This document shows positions 17,101-24,802 of a DNA stretch of 64,000 bases, piece after piece. The translations under genes and the position numbers were made by a program. This DNA comes from Chryseobacterium sp. C-71 (GTDB lineage: Bacteria > Bacteroidota > Bacteroidia > Flavobacteriales > Weeksellaceae), in assembly GCF_020911865.1 (NCBI RefSeq), contig NZ_CP087131.1, positions 3,658,001 through 3,722,000 of the forward strand, read 5' to 3'. Under the pieces are notes generated by a model, which did no database searches, had not been told where the DNA came from, and saw only the letters and a list, made by a program, of their open reading frames with translations. Positions within the stretch are counted from its first letter, which is position 1, and every line of letters starts with the position of its first letter.

Positions 17101-17194
17101 TACCAAATATTTCGGGTTGGATCCTGAGTTTGTGGTGACCGGATTTCTTCCGCCGTTAAAGACTTATTCATTAGGATTTCAACTGACCTTTTAA
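14150..17194 (+). CDS. SusC/RagA-family TonB-linked outer membrane receptor
   Basis: I chose ATG 14150 (1014 residues) because MKKNFC followed by a hydrophobic stretch makes a signal peptide; the 21 codons upstream do not. A carboxypeptidase-D-like regulatory domain (VITGTVTDNTNNKPISGVSI) comes next, then a TonB-box-like region with SIEEVVLNAGYYKV. The plug domain follows with IQIRGKNSIRREGNEPLYII and SRGANGVIIVTTKKG, then a beta-barrel ending YSLGFQLTF. SusC proteins import bound nutrients across the outer membrane with a SusD lipoprotein, encoded 20 bases downstream. The DNA is visibly richer in GC than its neighbours, a sign of separate origin. The substrate may be peptides, given the adjacent S9 peptidase remnant. 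Confidence 0.93.
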   Translation: MKKNFCSLSHIQLAFSFTLLASGVAIGQMRVITGTVTDNTNNKPISGVSIFQEGSDSVATTNSSGIYRVQVSGENPVLVFKQPDYPERKVSLGDRVTVDVSLGKENENVDGIGNGTERKNENVKSIEEVVLNAGYYKVRDKERTGSIAKVSAKDIENQPVTNVLASAQGRMSGVSITQNSGTPGGGFDIQIRGKNSIRREGNEPLYIIDGIPLGSETPSLYSVTILPNSSINPLNAINPNDIESFEVLKDADATAIYGSRGANGVIIVTTKKGKKGRTDLKLNSSYSLSTVANRMEMMDTSQYLQMRRQAFQNDGIATIPANAYDLNTWDQNRYTDWQKELIGRTADASVVQLSLSGGSDNSSYLISYGHQEQTTVFPADFRYRTNNITGNFTLRSPDKRLEVNMSNSFSFQNNNVQNDDLTKRSLTLSPNAPALYDESGNINWQNNTFSNPVALFNSEYLNSTSFINSGTNISYRLFPFMSLKFNGGITYQNFEEISLKPHTMYNTSGGLTSANSISSKNNQTNFSYLLEPQITAEYSWNDHRFDVLVGTTLQQSEARQGSIQGIGFESNALIRNIGAAKTKIVSDQVNSQYFYTAAFARFNYQFKKRYILNLTGRRDGSSRFGPDNRFGNFGAVGAAWIFSEESFMKELSWLSFAKLRGSMGTTGNDKIGDYQYLNTYSITTNIYNGITGLSPSRLYNPNFSWEKTVKKEAAIELSFLNSRINMTVAYYNNSSSNQLVGIPLPATAGFASIQSNLPAKVQNTGWEFDFSAQVLKSSQLKYETSFNFSVPRNKLLEFPNLAGSTYSNQYMIGYPMSLVKVYQFEGVDPATGLYRFKDFNGDGRLTSPDDNQVIEKIGVEYFGGWSNNLRFKQWSASFLFQFVKQRNWNYNRQMLIPGNMNNQPVEVLDAWSPYNPTGTYMQYTSGTIAQKNTLHSLFQNSTAAVGDASFIRLKNVQLNYSIPVQKFGIREAMIYVQGQNLLTITKYFGLDPEFVVTGFLPPLKTYSLGFQLTF

Positions 17195-17214
17195 TTCATA
17201 TAAAATCGAAAGAA

Positions 17215-18594
17215 ATGAAAACATACATCAAACAAATTATACTCACTTTATCTTTAAGCCTGGTATTGGCTCCGGCCTCCTGTGAGAAATGGATAGAGAC
17301 TGATTTTCCTAACAACCAATTACCGACCGAACTCGTCTTTGAAGATGAACAGACTGCCGAAGCTGCTTTGGCAGGGCTTTATGCCAGTCTTTGGAGTAAT
17401 TCTTTATTGTCCGGTGGGGTTGAAGGGTTCGGGCTTTTGGGAGGTCTATATACCGATGATATCAGCACCGTGTACACTCCGGGGATCAACGGGGTGTCGG
17501 ATATTTTTTATAATGCCCAGCTTTCAAACAATTCCGTGGTCACCAATGTCTGGACGAATGCGTATCAGCAGATCTACGCTTCCAACAGCATCATAGAGGG
17601 TGTCCGTAATTCAAAATCACTGTCCCCGGCGGTAAAGGACAGAATTACGGGTGAAGCACTTTTCGTACGTTCCTTGCTGTATTTTTATCTGCACCAGATC
17701 TATGGGGAAATTCCGTATACCGATTCCACTGACTACACCGTCAACAGCCAGCTATCGAGGATGCCTAAAAATGAGTTCATGACCAGGATTGAAACGGATA
17801 TGTCAGAAGCAGTCAACCTGATTCCGACAAGCTATCGAAATGCGGAAAAGATCTATCCGAATAAATACGCTGCTTATCTTGTCCTTGCAAAAATTAAAAT
17901 GCTTTTGAATAAAAACAATGAGGCAGAAGTGCTTTTACAGACTATTGTTCAGGCCTCGAACTATTCTTTTCAAAATGACATCACTAAAGTATTTCAGGCA
18001 GGAAGCCATATCATCTGGCAGCTGAAGCCAGGAAACACCAATGAGGCAACCAAAGAAGCTATCCTGTATAATTTTACGGCGGCACCCTTATCCTTTATGG
18101 TTAACCCGAATCTGGTGAGCCAGTTCTCAAATAATGATCTGAGGAAGCAACAGTACATCACTGCAGTCCCGTTCCAGACACAGACGAATTATAAAATTTC
18201 AAAATACAGAAATCTTGCAGCCAGCAATCCCAATGAATACTCCGTGATCATGCGTCTGGAGGAAGCTCAGTTTTTGCTTGCCGAAGTACTCATACTGCAG
18301 GGCAAAGTATCAGAAGCGATACCATTGATCAATAAGACAAGGCTGCGCGCCGGACTAAGTGCACTTCCGGTTAGTTTGACTGCATCAGCTGCAATGGATG
18401 AACTTCGGATCGAGAAAAGAAAAGAGCTGTTTTCGGAACAGGGAATCCGTTTTTTTGATCTTAAAAGATGGGGATTGCTGAATCAATTGACTACTGTAAA
18501 GCCCAATTGGAAGACTTTTCACGTCCAATGGCCGCTTCCCGCCAAGGAACTGCTTCTTAATCCGAAGCTAAATCCGCAAAATGAAGGATATTAA
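17215..18594 (+). CDS. SusD/RagB-family surface lipoprotein
   Basis: This 459-residue protein starts with a lipoprotein signal (ILTLSLSLVLAPASC, Cys at about residue 23). A SusD-type N-terminal region (EDEQTAEAALAGLYASLWS), TPR-like helices in the middle (FVRSLLYFYLHQIYGEIPY) and the SusD C-terminal block (ELRIEKRKELFSEQGIRFFD, LKRWG, WPLPAKELLLNPKL) follow. It caps the SusC barrel and binds the nutrient. It shares the higher GC content of the SusC gene and is followed 32 bases later by a broken S9 peptidase gene. Confidence 0.93.
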   Translation: MKTYIKQIILTLSLSLVLAPASCEKWIETDFPNNQLPTELVFEDEQTAEAALAGLYASLWSNSLLSGGVEGFGLLGGLYTDDISTVYTPGINGVSDIFYNAQLSNNSVVTNVWTNAYQQIYASNSIIEGVRNSKSLSPAVKDRITGEALFVRSLLYFYLHQIYGEIPYTDSTDYTVNSQLSRMPKNEFMTRIETDMSEAVNLIPTSYRNAEKIYPNKYAAYLVLAKIKMLLNKNNEAEVLLQTIVQASNYSFQNDITKVFQAGSHIIWQLKPGNTNEATKEAILYNFTAAPLSFMVNPNLVSQFSNNDLRKQQYITAVPFQTQTNYKISKYRNLAASNPNEYSVIMRLEEAQFLLAEVLILQGKVSEAIPLINKTRLRAGLSALPVSLTASAAMDELRIEKRKELFSEQGIRFFDLKRWGLLNQLTTVKPNWKTFHVQWPLPAKELLLNPKLNPQNEGY

Positions 18595-18626
18595 CTATGG
18601 TCAACTAATGAATTATAAAGAACTTC

Positions 18627-19447
18627 ATGGAGATTTTTAGGAAAATAGTTATCATGGTCATTATGTTCCTGATTGCACATTCTGTCTTCAAAGCACAGGA
18701 GAGTATGCGGTATTTCGAGGAATTGGTAGAAACGGAAGAAGAGATCAGGCTCCTAAGTATGTCAGATTATGGTAAATGGATTGCCTGGCAATCGGTTTAC
18801 GAGAGCAGGCCTGCAGAGATGAAAGTCGCTTCTGTGAATAATTCAAAACAATTATTTACAGAAGCGGGAGCCCGGCAATGGCAGTTTGTAAGGGAAAATG
18901 AAATGGTTTACCTGCTGGGGAAGAATGCGAAATACAGAAACTTATCAAGTCAAAAAGTATCGACCTTCTTTGATGTGAGAAGTGCGGGATATTTAAAGCA
19001 TTTAGACCAAGTATATATTCACCACAATGATAAATCATTCAATAGATTGGATTTTTATGATAGGGATATGAATATAGTTCAGTCTTTCTTTCATGTCAGG
19101 AGGATGGTTGAGGTCAAAAACGATGTGATGATTCTCAGGAAGAATGGTGCTGAAGATGAGTTGATAAAATATAATGGGAAAGAAGGAATAACGATTTTTA
19201 AATCACCATCTCAAATTTATTCCGTGAGTGCTTCAGGCTTGCAATCCGCAGGATGGTTGCTACGGGTACAGGGTGAGAAGGGGCTGAAAATGTTTTATGT
19301 ATCGTCTGATTTATCATCAACACAACTATCCTTTGATAGCAAGAACCAATTTGACGGAATTCAACAGGATCCTTCATCTGTTGGCGATGCCGTGCTCCTG
19401 ACCCTTGAGACGAAAAAAGTCAAGAACAAAGGGATGGTGGACATCTG
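18627..19447 (+). pseudogene. S9 family peptidase, N-terminal remnant
   Basis: The product begins with a signal-like helix (MEIFRKIVIMVIMFLIAHSV) and continues with propeller-type sequence typical of S9 prolyl-oligopeptidase-like proteins encoded after SusC/SusD in Flavobacteria. It runs into a stop after about 284 residues, whereas the family is roughly three times longer, and the catalytic Ser/Asp/His domain is absent. The last recognisable S9 residues are KGMVDIWY near 19,447. Directly after, in another frame, a replication-initiator sequence begins. I read this as truncation by recombination; a short secreted protein might still be made, ending at 19481. Confidence 0.7.
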
Positions 19448-19972
19448 GTATCGAAGATCCCGGAAAACGGGACAGCCGTAAAGCTATCTACATTAAACAG
19501 GAAATTCGGAGTTAAGTATAAAACGGCCAATGATTTTTGTTTCAAGTTTCTAAAACCTGCCAGAGTGAGCCTGAACCGGCACAATAATCTGTCGTTCAAT
19601 TACAGGTATAAAGGTGATTCGATATTTATAGCTCCTTATCAGACAAGAAAGATTGCAGATATAGATCTGTCATCAAATAATAGGGAGCAGCTTGAAGTTA
19701 CCCGAAGATTAAGATATTTTAGAAAAAGATACGGCCTGCAGGAGCAGGAAATGACGCAGTTTTCTTATCAGTACAGACATATTACGCAAACCCGGGAACT
19801 TATCGAAAGAGCTTTCACGGAATTTATAAGAATAAGCAGATTAAAGGGAATAAAATCTACGGAATACCAAGCGAAAGTATTTTTGAATGAAATGCAGGAC
19901 ATCATCATTATGTTATATATGAAAACGAAAATGGGCACACTGCTTCCAAACGGTTATCCTGTTATTATCTGA
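19448..19972 (+). pseudogene. C-terminal part of a Rep_3-type plasmid replication initiator
   Basis: One frame stays open from the S9 junction to TGA at 19972. It reads IPENGTAVKLSTLNRKFGV, then FCFKFLKPARVSLNRHNN and LSFNYRYKGDSIFIAPY, which resembles the second winged helix of Rep_3/RepB-type initiators (helix, lysine-proline-alanine turn, paired strands). No ATG precedes it; only a GTG at 19565 inside the domain is available. The N-terminal winged helix is missing. Eight iteron-like repeats follow at once, as expected for the origin such a protein would bind. It is therefore probably the relic of an integrated plasmid, and probably not functional as an initiator. Confidence 0.6.
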
Positions 19973-19974
19973 AG

Positions 19975-20259
19975 TCGGAATTGCACTCATCTGCATTTCG
20001 GAATTGCACTCATCCCTTATTCGGAATTGCGGTCGCTGAAGTTAAAGGATAGTTAAAATGCGAAATTTTATGACTGAGTTTTCGGAATTGCGCTCTTTTG
20101 AAATTGAAAAACTTTGTAATGTATGGTCTTTTTTAATAATGATTGAATGGCGAAGATTCAATTCGGATTTGCGCTCATTCCAAAACAAGAGGTTTTTCGG
20201 ACTTGCACTCATTTAATTTTCGGACTTGCAGTCGTCTCTCCTTCGGAATTGCGCTCATT
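19975..20259 (+). repeat. Eight iterons, probable plasmid replication origin relic
   Basis: The 17-base unit TCGGAATTGCGCTCATT, with small variation, starts at 19975, 19998, 20021, 20082, 20163, 20197, 20220 and 20243. Several steps are exactly 23 bases, about two helical turns, as in Rep-binding iterons. An AT-rich stretch follows at 20,300-20,387. The array directly follows the replication-initiator relic. No real gene lies inside it. Confidence 0.75.
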
Positions 20260-20387
20260 CGAAAACATTTGCAAAATCCCTTCTATAAGGTGATCCGGCT
20301 CAACATTAAAAGGATATTTAAAAGAATAAAAAGTCTTTTTTTTATCTAAAAGTATAATGAAGAAAAAATTGCTTTAAAAGAAAAAAA

Positions 20388-21239
20388 ATGAATTGCGAAA
20401 AAATAAAAGAAAAAGTTAGTATCAGATTGCTACTGGAATCTTTCAATCTTTTTCCTGTGAAGCAAAACCAGAAAACGGCTTTCTATTTTGCTTTGGACAG
20501 AGAAGAAAAAATTCCCAGCTTGTCGGTTGACTACATCAAAAACAAAGCGTTTGATTTCGGGACAGGGAAGAGCTATGATGTAATTTCAATTGTTCAGATA
20601 ATAAACAAATGTTCCGTATCCGATGCTTTGAAATATCTTTCAAGATTCGACTACGCAATGGTGAATGACAAAAATGTTCAAGATACTGGACAAGAAAAAA
20701 ATTATTATATTATTCAGGTAAGTGATGTCAAACATCCCGCACTAATTCAATATTTAAAAACCAGGAAAGTTTATGAACAAAGACATTTAGTGAAAGAAAT
20801 TAATTATGAACTGAATGATAAAAAATTCTTTGGAATCGGCTTTCTAAATGATTCGGGTGGTTATGAAATCAGAAGTAAATATGCTAAAATCTGTTTGGGT
20901 CAGAAGGAGGTCACTTGGATTAAAAATGAACTGAATCCTAAAAATGAAGTTTTAATCTTTGAAGGCTTTTTCGATTATTTATCTTATAGGAATATTGACA
21001 AAGCGGAAAATTCAATTTCAGATTATTTGATACTTAATTCCACCGCGATGCTTTTTAAAGTGAAGGACAGACTAAAGGATTACCATAAAGTTTCTCTTTT
21101 CCTTGATAATGATGCTAATGGGAAAGTTACAAAAGAAATCATTCAAAATAATTACGATAATGTGGAAGACTGCTCTTTATTTTATAGCGGGTTTAATGAT
21201 TTGAATGAGTGGTTCTGTAATTTCAATGAAAAATTATGA
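20388..21239 (+). CDS. Toprim-domain DNA primase-like protein
   Basis: This 283-residue protein begins with a domain similar to the CHC2 zinc-finger region of primases (FYFALDREEKIPSLSVDY, FDFGTGKSYDVISI) but lacking the cysteines. A Toprim domain follows, with VLIFEGFFDYLSY carrying Glu192 and VSLFLDNDANG carrying Asp240 and Asp242. Such short CHC2-like plus Toprim proteins are typical of Bacteroidota plasmids and conjugative elements, where they prime lagging-strand synthesis. It follows the iterons by 130 bases, and its stop overlaps the end of the convergent toxin gene by 6 bases. It may be the most intact piece of the former replicon. Confidence 0.8.
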   Translation: MNCEKIKEKVSIRLLLESFNLFPVKQNQKTAFYFALDREEKIPSLSVDYIKNKAFDFGTGKSYDVISIVQIINKCSVSDALKYLSRFDYAMVNDKNVQDTGQEKNYYIIQVSDVKHPALIQYLKTRKVYEQRHLVKEINYELNDKKFFGIGFLNDSGGYEIRSKYAKICLGQKEVTWIKNELNPKNEVLIFEGFFDYLSYRNIDKAENSISDYLILNSTAMLFKVKDRLKDYHKVSLFLDNDANGKVTKEIIQNNYDNVEDCSLFYSGFNDLNEWFCNFNEKL

Positions 21240-21881
21240 TTTCTGATAATTTTTGACTGCCTCTTCAATATCTTCTTTGATAAACTCCCAATATTTCCCC
21301 TGAAGGCAGATCGGGTCAAAATCATCGTCTGCATATGTAAAGTCGATCAAATTTTTTAAAATTAAATCTTTTTCGTGGCCATATTGGTATCGTTCTTCGT
21401 GAAGCTCCAGCATTTTTCCAATCCCAAAAGTAGGAAGGCATTCGTGCAGATCCCAAAAGTCTTTTTTACGACCACCTCTCTGGACAACATCTATTTTCAT
21501 TGCGATGATCTCTTCAATCGTTGCTAACCTTATTTCATCATCTATTATTGCAGGCCTTATGAAGCTGTCGGTATAATATATATCAAGTTTTACCGCATTA
21601 TATTTATCAGTGCCGATTAGATACGATTTTCCCATTGCTGGTTCAAGATCACTGAAATTATCCACATAGGTAAATGCCAATCTGAGAAAGTTGTCTATTG
21701 CTTTAAAATCAACACTTCCGTAAACTGCATCACTGAACAGGTCTATGTCGATGGACATACGATGACCCAATTGAAGGCTCAAAGAGGTTCCCCCTACAAG
21801 CCTGAAATCTTTAAAGGTTTCGGATGCCATTACAATTTGCAGGCTGTTTTTCAGAAGATCGTTTACTGTATTGTAATACAT
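21234..21881 (-). CDS. AbiEii/AbiGii-family nucleotidyltransferase toxin
   Basis: This 215-residue protein has the nucleotidyltransferase signature FRLVGGTSLSLQLGHR (GGTS at 30-33) and MSIDIDLFSD with the metal-binding D45 and D47. The later VVQRGGRKKDFWDL fits AbiEii-type toxins. Such enzymes transfer nucleotides, in studied cases to tRNA, and block growth until countered by the cognate antitoxin. The antitoxin gene ends 5 bases upstream on the same strand. The toxin stop overlaps the primase gene end, so transcription from the two sides converges here. Confidence 0.85.
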   Translation of the reverse strand: MYYNTVNDLLKNSLQIVMASETFKDFRLVGGTSLSLQLGHRMSIDIDLFSDAVYGSVDFKAIDNFLRLAFTYVDNFSDLEPAMGKSYLIGTDKYNAVKLDIYYTDSFIRPAIIDDEIRLATIEEIIAMKIDVVQRGGRKKDFWDLHECLPTFGIGKMLELHEERYQYGHEKDLILKNLIDFTYADDDFDPICLQGKYWEFIKEDIEEAVKNYQKS

Positions 21882-21886
21882 ATTGA

Positions 21887-22372
21887 TTATTGTGATTTTC
21901 TTTGAAGTCTCATTGGTTGTGTAGTCATTGACTTTAATGCGTTTTCGACTTTTCTTTTTCCATAGAAACGGATGGTTTCATTTTTCTCATCATCATTGCC
22001 GCGTTCAAAGATGCGGTTTATAACCGCCTTGTGCTGTCTGTTCCAATCGATTTTATTGATATCAGTATCCCAGAACAGAGATCTGCGAAGGATTGAAAGA
22101 TTCGGTGTTTCTTGCATTTTATCCTTTTCAAACTTGATGTCATAATAGCTTTGCAGGACAACGATGCTTCCTTCCTCCAGATCGAGTTCCTTTTCGATCT
22201 TCAATGCCAGCGGAACAGGAATCTTTCTTTTTCCTTTGGTTATATTATTGATTGCCTGTGCAGATTCACCGATGGATATAGCGAAAGGACGCTTTTTGAG
22301 CGAGCGCTTTTCAAGTTCTCTCTCAAGTACGATTCCAGGATGTATTCCTTTATATTTTAACAGCGATTTCAT
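21887..22372 (-). CDS. XRE-type antitoxin with DUF6922-like C-terminus
   Basis: This 161-residue protein has a HigA-like N-terminal helix-turn-helix (GIHPGIVLERELEKRSL, then FAISIGESAQAINNITKGKR). The C-terminal block LRRSLFWDTDINKIDWNRQ matches DUF6922, which I know from antitoxins paired with AbiEii-type toxins. Its ATG lies within a perfect 19-bp inverted repeat, the probable operator through which it represses the pair. On its own strand a TATATTTG element ends about 7 bases before the ATG, so the transcript may be leaderless. It precedes the toxin gene by 5 bases. Confidence 0.8.
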   Translation of the reverse strand: MKSLLKYKGIHPGIVLERELEKRSLKKRPFAISIGESAQAINNITKGKRKIPVPLALKIEKELDLEEGSIVVLQSYYDIKFEKDKMQETPNLSILRRSLFWDTDINKIDWNRQHKAVINRIFERGNDDEKNETIRFYGKRKVENALKSMTTQPMRLQRKSQ

Positions 22373-22411
22373 AATACAAATATAAACAAATCTGTTTATA
22401 TTTGTATTATG
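22370..22411. promoter_or_regulatory. Perfect 19-bp inverted repeat at the toxin-antitoxin promoter
   Basis: The arms CATAATACAAATATAAACA (22370-22388) and TGTTTATATTTGTATTATG (22393-22411) are perfectly complementary around 4 bases. The left arm contains the antitoxin start codon and, on the minus strand, a TATATTTG -7 element. A repressor bound here would cover promoter and start codon together. Confidence 0.7.
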
Positions 22412-22747
22412 TATTATGAAAGTATTGCTAATATTTAGATAAGCATATTTGCTATCTTGACTTTTCGCATCCTAAATGTAAAATTCCTTCTGACTAATCG
22501 CATCTAACTGACGTTTTGCTATTTACTCTTGCAAATGTAGGACAGGATTCAGTATACTTTAAGCTATGTGAATGCTGGACGAGTATTTATTACTTACGTT
22601 TCAATCTCATTTCAAAAACATCTTCGAGCTTTTGACAGTTAGGTTTTGACAAGAGGTTACGGGTTCACATTTAAACACTAAAACTAATAATAAACTTTTA
22701 AAGAAAGATTTTCTTGATTAAATTTGTTCAAAACAAAAGTATCGTAA
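22412..22747. other. Gap without a recognisable gene
   Basis: No ORF or clear repeat is seen. A short minus-strand frame near 22,595-22,665 ending LEDVFEMRLKRK could be the tail of a lost gene, but it is too short to assign. Confidence 0.3.
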
Positions 22748-23422
22748 ATGATTTATGCTGTACCGACAAAAAAAGGATTAGGAATTGAGATATGGGGAAA
22801 CCGTGATGATTTGGAATACCTTTATGAAATTATTTCCAAATTCTGGAATAACGAATCTTTCTACCATATCAAAGGCTACGAAGACAAAAACAAATTGATC
22901 AGCAGTTTTTCGTATGAGATACGAAAAGCATCCTACGGAAGCAGGTTAACAAAAGATCATAGCCATTATTCCATCGAAGAAATTCCTTATGTCGGGTTCA
23001 AAATTTCCTGGCCGCATATTGTTTTTTCAATTGTTGCACTAAGATACAATATGAGAATGGTCGATAGTAATAAAGCAGATATTGCCACGTTCCTACATCT
23101 CGAATACTGGATAGAATTGGCGATGGAAAATTATGATTCTGCCGGAACCAAAAAGCTCTTACCTTATCTCAATGGTGCTGTAAATGCAGGGAACGAATAT
23201 TTGTATCTGTTTATGAGACATATTAATGCGTCATTTTTTGAAATGAACGGCGGTAAGAATTCCTTTAGAAAATTACCAGATTTAATGAAAGTTTCTATAT
23301 ATTCTTCAGAAGAGTATAATGACCTACTAAATTTTCTTCAGTCGGAGGCAAAAAAGTATAATTGTAACATAGAAGATCTGGAATTAAGTGATGATGATAA
23401 AATATATGAAATAGAGTGGTAG
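22748..23422 (+). CDS. DUF6904-like protein
   Basis: This 224-residue protein starts MIYAVPTKKGLGIEIWG and has the segment EIRKASYGSRLTKDHSHYSI, which I recall as DUF6904. No signal peptide, membrane helix or catalytic motif is seen. DUF6904 has no established function; members appear in accessory DNA of Flavobacteria. The following GNAT-like gene starts 28 bases downstream in the same direction, so the two may be co-transcribed. I rest the family name on memory of the sequence pattern. Confidence 0.6.
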   Translation: MIYAVPTKKGLGIEIWGNRDDLEYLYEIISKFWNNESFYHIKGYEDKNKLISSFSYEIRKASYGSRLTKDHSHYSIEEIPYVGFKISWPHIVFSIVALRYNMRMVDSNKADIATFLHLEYWIELAMENYDSAGTKKLLPYLNGAVNAGNEYLYLFMRHINASFFEMNGGKNSFRKLPDLMKVSIYSSEEYNDLLNFLQSEAKKYNCNIEDLELSDDDKIYEIEW

Positions 23423-23450
23423 GTCTTTTAGCTAAACCAATAAGTAAAAA

Positions 23451-24155
23451 ATGACAAATGAATCACTACAATCTTTGCTTGAAGGATTAAATGAAAATAA
23501 CCAAATATCTAGTCTTATTTATCGTAGACCTCTAAGTTCAAATGTGGATTTTGCCAAAATATGGGATGATATACCCAAATTGACAGATAGTGTAACTTCT
23601 TCTGATGGACCTGACAATTTTTATCTGATAAAAAATGCAGAGAACGTTTTTGTAGCCATTGTATACGATATGGTAAGAGATTTACATTGGTTTGTACTAC
23701 CGGAATATCGGGGAATGGGACATTTGACAAATTCCTTAAAGCAAACCATTATTCCTCATTTGTTTTTAATGAGAGAAGAACAGAGAATAACGATTAACGA
23801 AGCTGAAATGGATAAAGATCATTTTACAGCTTCCGAAAAAGTGGCGCTCAGGCTGGGCTTCATAAAGAGTGATGATAATGATGACGAATATTATTTATCA
23901 AATAATTGTTCTAATTCGGAGGATTTTAATTTCGGCAATGATTCTGAGATTTCCTATGATAGAATGAATGAGCTAAAAAAGCATATCAATTATTTGAGCA
24001 GGTCTCTTTGGACAATACAGACTGAAATTGAAATGAAGCTTGGACAAACTGATTACTCTGACGAATTAAAGGATTTAGTCCACGAACTTAGAAATCATAC
24101 TTGGAAACTGGAGGATTTTTGGTGGTCAAGAAATACTGATAATAATTCTCGGTAG
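23451..24155 (+). CDS. GNAT-like acetyltransferase-fold protein
   Basis: This 234-residue protein has a GNAT core. VFVAIVYDMVRDLHWFVLPEY leads into the acetyl-CoA-binding turn RGMGHLTNSLKQTI (around residues 86-99), and the ASEKVALRLGFI ending is of the usual GNAT kind. The C-terminal 80 residues form a charged, helical extension (MNELKKHINYLSRSLWTIQT) that may be a coiled coil. The acyl acceptor is unknown. It follows the DUF6904-like gene by 28 bases and could modify a product or partner of that gene. Confidence 0.6.
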   Translation: MTNESLQSLLEGLNENNQISSLIYRRPLSSNVDFAKIWDDIPKLTDSVTSSDGPDNFYLIKNAENVFVAIVYDMVRDLHWFVLPEYRGMGHLTNSLKQTIIPHLFLMREEQRITINEAEMDKDHFTASEKVALRLGFIKSDDNDDEYYLSNNCSNSEDFNFGNDSEISYDRMNELKKHINYLSRSLWTIQTEIEMKLGQTDYSDELKDLVHELRNHTWKLEDFWWSRNTDNNSR

Positions 24156-24179
24156 AATAATATATCATCAGTTTTACAA

Positions 24180-24347
24180 TTACTTAAATGATAGGAGATA
24201 ATTAAAATCAATTTCAAACTTTCTCTTTTCATCCAATTTATCATACTTCTCCTTAACCAAGGGATATTTATTTGCAATATTTTTATCATTATACTTGTCA
24301 TCAAATAGGAATAAAAAAGCATAAGATAAAGGGTTTCCTACATATGT
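24180..24347 (-). pseudogene. Unassigned C-terminal gene fragment
   Basis: On the minus strand, about 55 codons give TYVGNPLSYAFLFLFDD followed by YPLVKEKYDKLDEKRKFEID, ending at TAA 24180. The residue choice looks like real protein. A TGA stands a few codons upstream and no start fits, so this is either a remnant or a frameshifted gene. I do not recognise the family. Confidence 0.35.
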
Positions 24348-24461
24348 TCGTGTTTTTCATCAAATCAGACTATTATAAAAGAGATATTCATTTTTATCTG
24401 CTTAAAGAAACGATAGATTTATTATCCTACCGGTATAAACAAATATAAGTTCATTCAGTAA

Positions 24462-24680
24462 CCTGTATAAAATAAGCACAGTTGTAATCTAATCCCTAGG
24501 AAAAATATTTAAGTCGGTTTATAAACCTGAGTAAAAAGAATATAGCGTAAGCCTTTGTGAACAAAATACAAAATTTGTCTTTTTTGAACCTGCATAAAAT
24601 AGATGCAGATCCTTCTATAACCTACATAAAATAAGTACAGGTTTGCTCCCGACCTGCATAAAAATAATACGGGTTAAAAT
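24462..24680 (+). repeat. Array of degenerate 32-base direct repeats
   Basis: Units of the form CCTGCATAAAATAAGTACAG start at 24462, 24526, 24589, 24621 and 24653; a weaker copy (CCTAGGAAAAATATT) starts at 24495, and possibly another near 24552. The steps are about 32 or 64 bases. Several units begin CCTG and end CAGG or similar, so each could form a small hairpin. The spacing is about three helical turns, as for protein-binding iterons. No ORF covers the array. Confidence 0.6.
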
Positions 24681-24802
24681 CTTTTATTCCAACATTTTCA
24701 TTTTTTTCTTTTTGTAGCAAAACTAAATTGATAATTATGGATTTTATTGATTATCAATATTATAAATCCCTCTAAAATTCTATTTCAGAACTCCAAAAAA
24801 AA

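Noticed and set aside
20143..20349. 68-codon open frame over the iterons
   Set aside because: It is made of the repeats themselves, has no known domain and overlaps the probable origin.
22590..22665. Minus-strand relic ending LEDVFEMRLKRK
   Set aside because: Only about 24 codons between stops; too short to call a gene or to name.
24462..24680. CRISPR array
   Set aside because: The period of 32 bases leaves no room for spacers, the units are degenerate, and no cas gene is in the window.
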